Assembly (NCBI GenBank): GCA_902803035.1
Contig: CADCON010000083.1
Location: forward strand, 1 to 10,464
Direction of reading: 5' to 3'
Length of the DNA stretch: 10,464 bases
Origin: an uncultured Ruminococcus sp.
GTDB lineage: Bacteria > Bacillota > Clostridia > Oscillospirales > Acutalibacteraceae
Below the pieces are notes generated by a model, which did not search any database, was not told the origin of the DNA, and was given only the letters and a program-made list of their open reading frames with translations. The translations under genes and the position numbers were made by a program. Below are positions 6,698 through 10,464 of the stretch, one piece after another. Every line of letters begins with the position of its first letter. Within the stretch, counting starts at the first letter, position 1.

Positions 6698-6815
6698 TAC
6701 GGCGGGCTTCCCTCGCGGCAGGAAAAGTCAGTACGGTTCAATGACTGAACGCTCAGGCGAAAGCAGTCATAAAGGGAAACGGCCGGTATTTGTTTTTCCC
6801 GGAAGCTCCGCCGTA
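6698..6815. repeat. 118-bp inverted-repeat element, structured RNA or MITE-like
   Basis: The ends, 6698-6711 (TACGGCGGGCTTCC) and 6801-6815 (GGAAGCTCCGCCGTA), pair over 14 bp with one bulged base. Inside are a perfect 7-bp stem, ATGACTG (6741-6747) with CAGTCAT (6763-6769), containing a nested CGC/GCG, and a GGGAAA/TTTCCC stem (about 6774-6800). This suggests either a multi-branched RNA or a small non-autonomous inverted-repeat element. Both ends carry TA, which would fit a TA target-site duplication of the IS630/Tc1 type. I recognise no known riboswitch or ncRNA class, and no ORF fits it. The orientation is undecided. Confidence 0.6.
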
Positions 6816-6848
6816 CAGTCCCGCCGCCGACAGCGCGTTCCTTTTACA

Positions 6849-6879
6849 TAGTATGCCTCATTCTCCGCCCTGTTATGAA
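6849..6879 (-). promoter_or_regulatory. Sigma-G-like promoter match
   Basis: On the minus strand CATACTA (6849-6855) matches the forespore sigma-G -10 consensus exactly. It lies 18 bp from TTCATA (6874-6879), which resembles the sigma-G -35 (TGMATA). A transcript would run through the 118-bp element toward the NlpC/FN3 gene. The organism carries spoIVB, so it probably makes sigma-G. A chance match in this 477-bp interval is possible. Confidence 0.3.
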
Positions 6880-6943
6880 AACAATTCCGCCGGGGAGAAA
6901 AATAAATATTTACAATTATCGTCCCGCAGCTTCAAAAAAATCA

Positions 6944-6973
6944 TTGACAACCGTCCGATGGATATTTTATTAT
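6944..6973 (+). promoter_or_regulatory. Sigma-A promoter of ddh
   Basis: The -35 TTGACA (6944-6949), an 18-bp spacer and the -10 TATTAT (6968-6973) lie about 60 bp before the ddh start, giving a leader of about 53 nt. I see no lysine riboswitch or T-box signature in the leader. Confidence 0.7.
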
Positions 6974-7033
6974 AAGTAGGAAGCTATATCAGCAATCCAT
7001 CGCGCATAATAATCTCGGAAGGACTTGAGAATA

Positions 7034-8014
7034 ATGAAGATCGCAATTTACGGCTACGGCAATCTCGGCAGGGGCGTGGAGCTGGCCATCAGGCAGAATC
7101 CCGACACGGAGCTTTTCGGGGTGTTCACCCGCAGACCGCCGGCCTCCGTCGCGCCGGTATTTCCCGGAACCCGGGTATTCCCGGCGGCGGACGTCACCCA
7201 CTATAAGGACGACATCGACGTGCTGATCATCTGCGGAGGAAGCGCAACCGATCTGCCCGGAATGACGCCCGCGCTGGCGGAAAGCTTCAATGTCATCGAC
7301 AGCTTCGACACCCACGCCGACATCCCGAAGCATTTCGCTACGGTTGACGCCGCCGCGAGGAAAGGCGGACACGTGGCGGTCATCTCCGTGGGCTGGGACC
7401 CCGGAATGTTCTCGCTCAACCGCCTTTACGCCAACGCCATCCTGCCGGAGGGCAAGGACTACACCTTCTGGGGAAAAGGCGTGAGCCAGGGACATTCCGA
7501 CGCGATACGCCGCATTGAAGGCGTTCTGGACGCAAGGCAGTACACCATTCCGGTGCAGTCCGCCCTCGACAGCGTGCGCGCCGGCGAGAATCCCGAACTG
7601 ACCACCCGCGAAAAGCACACCCGCCTTTGCTACGTCGTCGCCGCGGAGGACGCGGACAAAGCCCGCATCGAGCGTGAGATTGTCACCATGCCCAAATACT
7701 TCTCGGATTACGACACCACCGTGCATTTCATCTCGCAGGAGGAACTTGACCGCGACCACAAGGGCATTCCGCACGGCGGATTTGTCATCCGGACGGGCAG
7801 CACCGGCGCGGACGGCGCCAACAGGCACGTCATCGAATACAGCCTGAAGCTCGATTCCAATCCCGAATTCACCGCCTGCGTTCTCGTGGCGTTTGCCCGC
7901 GCCGCTTACAGAATGGCGTCGCGCGGCGACAGCGGATGCAAGACGGTCTTTGACGTCGCTCCCGTCGATCTCTCCGCCAAGTCCCGCGAACAGGTCATTG
8001 CGGAAATGCTGTAA
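7034..8014 (+). CDS. ddh: meso-Diaminopimelate D-dehydrogenase
   Basis: 326 aa, close to the 320 aa of the Corynebacterium glutamicum enzyme, with which it aligns along its whole length. The enzyme makes meso-2,6-diaminopimelate in one step from L-tetrahydrodipicolinate, ammonia and NADPH. This is the dehydrogenase branch of lysine and peptidoglycan precursor synthesis, in the cytoplasm. Visible signatures are the dinucleotide-binding GYGNLGR (7-13), the Arg pair in FTRRPP (about 32-37) fitting NADPH, GSATD (69-73), WDPGMFS (121-127), GKGVSQGHSD (147-156) and PHGGFVI (246-252). The start is ATG 7034-7036, with AAGGA about 10 nt upstream; an in-frame TTG at 7025 touches that SD and is unlikely. 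It has its own promoter and is convergent with spoIVB over a shared terminator. The product feeds the DAP-containing wall that the L,D-transpeptidase probably acts on. Confidence 0.96.
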   Translation: MKIAIYGYGNLGRGVELAIRQNPDTELFGVFTRRPPASVAPVFPGTRVFPAADVTHYKDDIDVLIICGGSATDLPGMTPALAESFNVIDSFDTHADIPKHFATVDAAARKGGHVAVISVGWDPGMFSLNRLYANAILPEGKDYTFWGKGVSQGHSDAIRRIEGVLDARQYTIPVQSALDSVRAGENPELTTREKHTRLCYVVAAEDADKARIEREIVTMPKYFSDYDTTVHFISQEELDRDHKGIPHGGFVIRTGSTGADGANRHVIEYSLKLDSNPEFTACVLVAFARAAYRMASRGDSGCKTVFDVAPVDLSAKSREQVIAEML

Positions 8015-8038
8015 TTCCCGGCGTCCATTGCCAAATAA

Positions 8039-8091
8039 AGCACGGCGCGCAGTCCGGCAGTACCGGCACGCGCCGTGCTGTTTCTATTTTT
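8039..8091. terminator. Bidirectional intrinsic terminator between ddh and spoIVB
   Basis: A perfect 11-bp stem AGCACGGCGCG (8039-8049) / CGCGCCGTGCT (8069-8079) has a nested CCGG/CCGG in its loop. On the plus strand it is followed by GTTTCTATTTTT, terminating ddh. On the minus strand it is followed by TTATTT, serving spoIVB, whose stop codon (8084-8086) lies inside the plus-strand T-tract. Confidence 0.88.
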
Positions 8092-9250
8092 CCTGCTGGC
8101 GCAGCATATTCTCGGCAAATATCGCGTACCCGCAGGAGGGATTGTTGACAAAAACGTGCGTCACCGCCCCCACAAATCTGCCGCGCTGAATGATCGGGCT
8201 TCCGCTCATGCCCTGGATAATGCCTCCGCAAGCCTCCAGCAGCTTCCTGTCGGTCACCGTGATGATCATGTTCTTGGCGGGATCGCCGGAATAATTGATT
8301 TTGTCGATCGTAATGTCATAGAATTCCGGGCTTCCGTCCGGCTCTGTCGTACAGAGAATTTTTGCCTTTCCGGGCTTTACCTCCTGCCTGACAGCGGTTT
8401 CATATTCCTTCAGATCGGGAATGCCGGCGGTGTAGCTGCCGAATGTGCCGCAAGGGGTATTGCTTTCAATCACCCCGAGCGGATCGTCGTCCAGAATGCC
8501 GCGTATTTCTCCGGCATATCCTCTCACGCCGCGTCTGATATCGGCGATCTGTACACCGACTATCTCGCCTTCGGAAACCGGAACGATTGTATGCGTGTCG
8601 CTGTCGCAGATGCCGTGTCCCAGACCGCCGAACCGGCCGCTTACCGGGTCGATATAGGTCAGCGTGCCGATGCCGGCCGCGCTGTCACGCACCCACATTC
8701 CGGTTTTCAGGCAGCCGTCGTCATCGCAGCGAACCGGATTGACCGACACCTTCCGGGCTTCTCCCCTGCTGTCGGTCAGCTCAAGGGACAGCGTTCCGCG
8801 CGAATTCATGACCGCCGAGGCAAATTCCGCATTGGTGCGGATTTCCTTTCCGCCCGCCCTGTGAATGACGTCGCCACGGGAAATTCCCGCCTCGCGCGCG
8901 GGATTGACAGCCGCGCCGTTGGATTCAAAATCCGACAATCCGACCACCATCACGCCGTCGCTGTACAATTTCAGCCCGAACAGTGTGCCGGCAAGCAGAA
9001 CATTGGCGGGGCGTTCCCTGCGGACATTCATTTTTTTGACATTCACCACGCCGAAAAGCCTTGCCTGCGCGGAATCGCCCTGTTCCTCCCTGTACTCCAC
9101 CGACACCGGCAGCAGCGTGGAGAGCGAAGTCATCCCGCTGCCGCTCATGGTCAGTTCATCGGGAAGATTCCCGATCGTGGCCACGGTGGAAACGGAGAAA
9201 ATCATCATCACGGACAGCAGCCATCCGAGAGCCTTGTCCTTGGTGCTCAT
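8084..9250 (-). CDS. spoIVB: SpoIVB peptidase (S55 family, PDZ domain)
   Basis: 388 aa. SpoIVB is the forespore serine peptidase secreted into the intermembrane space, where it cleaves SpoIVFA. This relieves inhibition of the SpoIVFB protease and allows pro-sigma-K processing in the mother cell (known from Bacillus subtilis). Here residues 6-27 are a signal/anchor helix. About 90-170 is a PDZ domain (AREAGISRGDVI). The peptidase part has the GLGHG motif (His212), Asp334 in VTDRKLL and Ser349 in GMSGSPII; the 15-residue Asp-Ser spacing equals that between Asp363 and Ser378 of B. subtilis. The C-terminal TH-VFVN-P-GY-IF signature is intact. The start at 9248-9250 is set by AGGAGG with 9-nt spacing; a longer frame to 9334 has no support. 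spo0A, often the next gene, is not here: ddh converges instead. Confidence 0.96.
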   Translation of the reverse strand: MSTKDKALGWLLSVMMIFSVSTVATIGNLPDELTMSGSGMTSLSTLLPVSVEYREEQGDSAQARLFGVVNVKKMNVRRERPANVLLAGTLFGLKLYSDGVMVVGLSDFESNGAAVNPAREAGISRGDVIHRAGGKEIRTNAEFASAVMNSRGTLSLELTDSRGEARKVSVNPVRCDDDGCLKTGMWVRDSAAGIGTLTYIDPVSGRFGGLGHGICDSDTHTIVPVSEGEIVGVQIADIRRGVRGYAGEIRGILDDDPLGVIESNTPCGTFGSYTAGIPDLKEYETAVRQEVKPGKAKILCTTEPDGSPEFYDITIDKINYSGDPAKNMIITVTDRKLLEACGGIIQGMSGSPIIQRGRFVGAVTHVFVNNPSCGYAIFAENMLRQQEK

Positions 9251-9397
9251 ACCGGAATACCTCCTTTGCAGATAGCCGGAAAAACGCCGAAGAAGCGGGT
9301 TGCCGCGCCGCTCAGAAACGAATTCCCGCGGCACAGGAATTTATCCGGCATTTTTCCGGTTTTTTCCAGCGCGAATCCGCTTCAACCGGACCGCGCA

Positions 9398-9427
9398 ATA
9401 ATATCTTGCGCCGAATGCGTCGGTCAA
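9398..9427 (-). promoter_or_regulatory. Possible sigma-A-like promoter toward spoIVB
   Basis: On the minus strand TTGACC (9422-9427) and TATTAT (9398-9403) are 18 bp apart, giving a leader of about 140 nt to spoIVB. Known spoIVB genes are transcribed by forespore sigma factors, so this vegetative-type match may be fortuitous. Confidence 0.3.
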
Positions 9428-9491
9428 CGCATGACAATTTCTTTTTTGATATGTAATTTGCAACAAAATCGTAAATTAATATTTATTTATA

Positions 9492-9521
9492 TTGACACCG
9501 AGAAAACAATCATTGTATAAT
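9492..9521 (+). promoter_or_regulatory. Sigma-A promoter of the TIR-domain gene
   Basis: Perfect -35 TTGACA (9492-9497) and -10 TATAAT (9516-9521) hexamers with an 18-bp spacer sit downstream of an A/T-rich stretch. The start near 9528 gives a leader of about 43 nt. Expression is probably constitutive and fairly strong in vegetative cells. Confidence 0.82.
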
Positions 9522-9532
9522 AAACAGTACAC

Positions 9533-9566
9533 GGCGTTTTTTTCGCCTAAAATAACTCAGGAGGCG
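9533..9566 (+). promoter_or_regulatory. Leader hairpins overlapping the TIR gene ribosome binding site
   Basis: GGCG (9533-9536) can pair with CGCC (9544-9547) around a T7 loop. The same CGCCT (9544-9548) can instead pair with AGGCG (9562-9566), which overlaps the AGGAGG Shine-Dalgarno (9559-9564). These stems are short (4-5 bp), so a translational switch is only a possibility. Confidence 0.25.
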
Positions 9567-9570
9567 CGGT

Positions 9571-10464
9571 ATGCAGGATTTCTTCGGAGGATATAACCCG
9601 TATCCGTATATTTACATACAATTCTCTCACGATGACGCGGGCAGGGTGATGCCGATCATCGAAGCGCTCGAAGCAGAACGCTATAATGTGGTTTACGACA
9701 GAGATTTCGGGCAGGACGACAAGCATCGTTATCTCAACGCGCAAAAAATCACACAAGCGGCCGCCATTCTGGTTTTTTATTCCAAAGCGGCCTCCAGGTC
9801 AAGGCTGATCAAGGAATGCGTGAGATTCGCCGTTCCCATGGTCAATCTTGAAAAGCTCTGCGTTTGCCTTGATGAAACAAAGTTTGGTTTTTCCTTCTCC
9901 GATCTGAAGAAAAACTATTACGTAATAGAGGAAGAAACAGACGGCGGAATCATTGAAGCCCTCAAGCCGCACATCGACGTCTTTCTTCTTCCGGACAGAC
10001 AGACCTTCCATACCGCAACGCACAGCGGCGGCAGGGGCGGTAAAATGGCTGACCCGGCCGGAGAAATCCACGAGCTGTCTGAAGTTGACGAACTGACGGA
10101 AATGACAGATGACGCTCCGGGTGTATTCGCGGAACCGAGCGATGAATCTTTCGTTGCCTTTCTGAGCGACGCACCTGTTTTTCTGCCCGGACAAGAGGAC
10201 TTTTCCGGGTGGCAGGAGGATCTGACAGACGACCTTGATCCGGTCTTCCCTCAGAATGAAGTGCCGGCCGCCGTTCAGCCGGAAGAATTCTCTCCCGACG
10301 CTCCGGAAGCCTTTCCGGATTTCGACCTGTTATATGATTTTGACAGTGACGACGAAGCGTTCTTCTCCCTTCCCCCATCAAATCCCGCGCCCGAATCCAT
10401 TCCCGCGCCCGAAACGATGCCCGCGCCCGAATCCATTCCCGCGCCCGAGCCGATGCCCGCGCCC
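9571..10464 (+). CDS. TIR-domain protein with acidic disordered region and PAPExx repeats (3' end cut by window)
   Basis: 298 codons are visible, with no stop before the edge. ATG 9571-9573 follows AGGAGG by 6 nt. Residues about 12-135 form a TIR domain of the bacterial (TIR_2-like) type. It has strand A YPYIYIQFSHDD (11-22), helix A and strand B NVVYDRDF (39-46), a BB-loop-like GQDDKHRYLN, strand C AAILVFYSKA (64-73) and helix C LIKECVRFAV (79-88). Glu82 is the candidate catalytic Glu of NAD-cleaving TIRs. Residues about 150-270 are highly acidic and Pro/Phe-rich, probably disordered. From 271 a six-residue repeat (PAPESI, PAPETM) runs to the edge. No signal peptide is seen, so it starts in the cytoplasm; a downstream membrane segment or effector domain cannot be excluded. 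TIR proteins act as NADases, cyclic-ADP-ribose-type synthases or scaffolds. No Thoeris partner is visible, so an anti-phage role is speculative. Confidence 0.85.
   Translation, partial: MQDFFGGYNPYPYIYIQFSHDDAGRVMPIIEALEAERYNVVYDRDFGQDDKHRYLNAQKITQAAAILVFYSKAASRSRLIKECVRFAVPMVNLEKLCVCLDETKFGFSFSDLKKNYYVIEEETDGGIIEALKPHIDVFLLPDRQTFHTATHSGGRGGKMADPAGEIHELSEVDELTEMTDDAPGVFAEPSDESFVAFLSDAPVFLPGQEDFSGWQEDLTDDLDPVFPQNEVPAAVQPEEFSPDAPEAFPDFDLLYDFDSDDEAFFSLPPSNPAPESIPAPETMPAPESIPAPEPMPAP
10384..10464 (+). repeat. 18-bp tandem repeat encoding PAPE hexapeptides
   Basis: Four full 18-bp units, each starting CCCGCGCCCGA, plus half a fifth run to the window edge. They encode P-A-P-E-(S/T/P)-(I/M). Units 1 and 3 are identical, which points to an expanding array with a two-unit (36-bp) higher-order period. 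The array may continue beyond the window. Confidence 0.92.

Larger units (their letters stand above)
9251..9570. other. Divergent intergenic region between spoIVB and the TIR gene
   Basis: This 320-bp stretch holds no credible gene. The left part carries the spoIVB SD (AGGAGG, 9260-9265) and a GC-rich leader with short CCGG inverted repeats near 9346-9359. The centre (about 9431-9491) is strongly A/T-rich. The right part holds the TIR gene promoter and leader. No clear sigma-G site is visible before spoIVB. Confidence 0.6.

Noticed and set aside
6721..6775. Glycine-riboswitch-like string CTCAGGCGAAAG
   Set aside because: The tandem or single glycine aptamer needs other conserved blocks that are absent, and the following gene makes diaminopimelate. 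I treat the match as fortuitous within a hairpin.
6851..6975. Small plus-strand ORF ending just before ddh (41-61 codons)
   Set aside because: No SD is present, the composition is unremarkable, and it overlaps the ddh promoter at 6944-6973.
6989..7828. Minus-strand reading frame of 279 codons
   Set aside because: It is the antisense shadow of ddh, which matches its family along its full length.
8075..9520. Long plus-strand reading frame of 481 codons
   Set aside because: It lies antisense over spoIVB, whose catalytic motifs, SD and start are all clear. The antisense frame has no SD and no recognisable domain; it is kept open by GC-rich codon bias.
9799..10194. Minus-strand frame of 131 codons opposite the right-edge gene
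   Set aside because: The plus-strand TIR gene has a consensus promoter, SD and domain; the antisense frame has none.
9251..10464. Thoeris or other anti-phage operon
   Set aside because: Only a TIR gene is visible. There is no ThsA-like SIR2/SLOG partner or other defence gene in the window, and the neighbours are core sporulation and biosynthesis genes.

Overview
The window looks like chromosomal DNA from a Gram-positive, endospore-forming member of the Clostridia. An Oscillospirales/Ruminococcaceae-like host is my inference. The grounds are a spoIVB gene (forespore peptidase), a meso-diaminopimelate dehydrogenase, consensus SD sequences, several TTGACA-17-TAAAAT type sigma-A promoters, and secreted wall proteins with Ser/Thr-rich linkers. 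I see no phage, transposase, CRISPR array, tRNA or rRNA.

Layout. On the minus strand from the left edge: the N-terminal end of gap (GAPDH, cut by the window edge); a membrane-anchored L,D-transpeptidase; an exported transglutaminase-like protein; a small membrane protein with a Thr-rich tail; and a large membrane-anchored NlpC/P60-like cysteine peptidase-fold protein with four FN3-like repeats and a Big_2-like domain. For each of these five genes I can point to a sigma-A-type promoter directly upstream, so they look individually transcribed rather than one operon. Next comes a 477-bp non-coding interval (6557-7033) with strong inverted repeats, a sigma-G-like promoter match and the ddh promoter. 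ddh then runs on the plus strand, convergent with spoIVB on the minus strand, and the two share a bidirectional terminator. Divergent from spoIVB, at the right edge, a plus-strand gene encodes a TIR domain, a long acidic disordered region and a PAPExx hexapeptide repeat. It is cut by the window end.

How the genes may fit together. The L,D-transpeptidase, the transglutaminase-like protein, the Thr-rich membrane protein and the NlpC/P60-FN3-Big_2 protein form an envelope/peptidoglycan-remodelling neighbourhood. Ddh makes meso-diaminopimelate, the cross-linking residue on which L,D-transpeptidases commonly act. The transglutaminase-like and NlpC-like proteins end in the same ~140-residue module, about half identical by eye. 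This ties the two otherwise different proteins together and is one of the more interesting signals here. The others are the 118-bp inverted-repeat element at 6698-6815 and the unusual TIR protein. I did not find a clear, self-contained new defence or mobile system. The best candidates for something undescribed are the shared C-terminal module, the structured element and the TIR-acidic-PAPE architecture.
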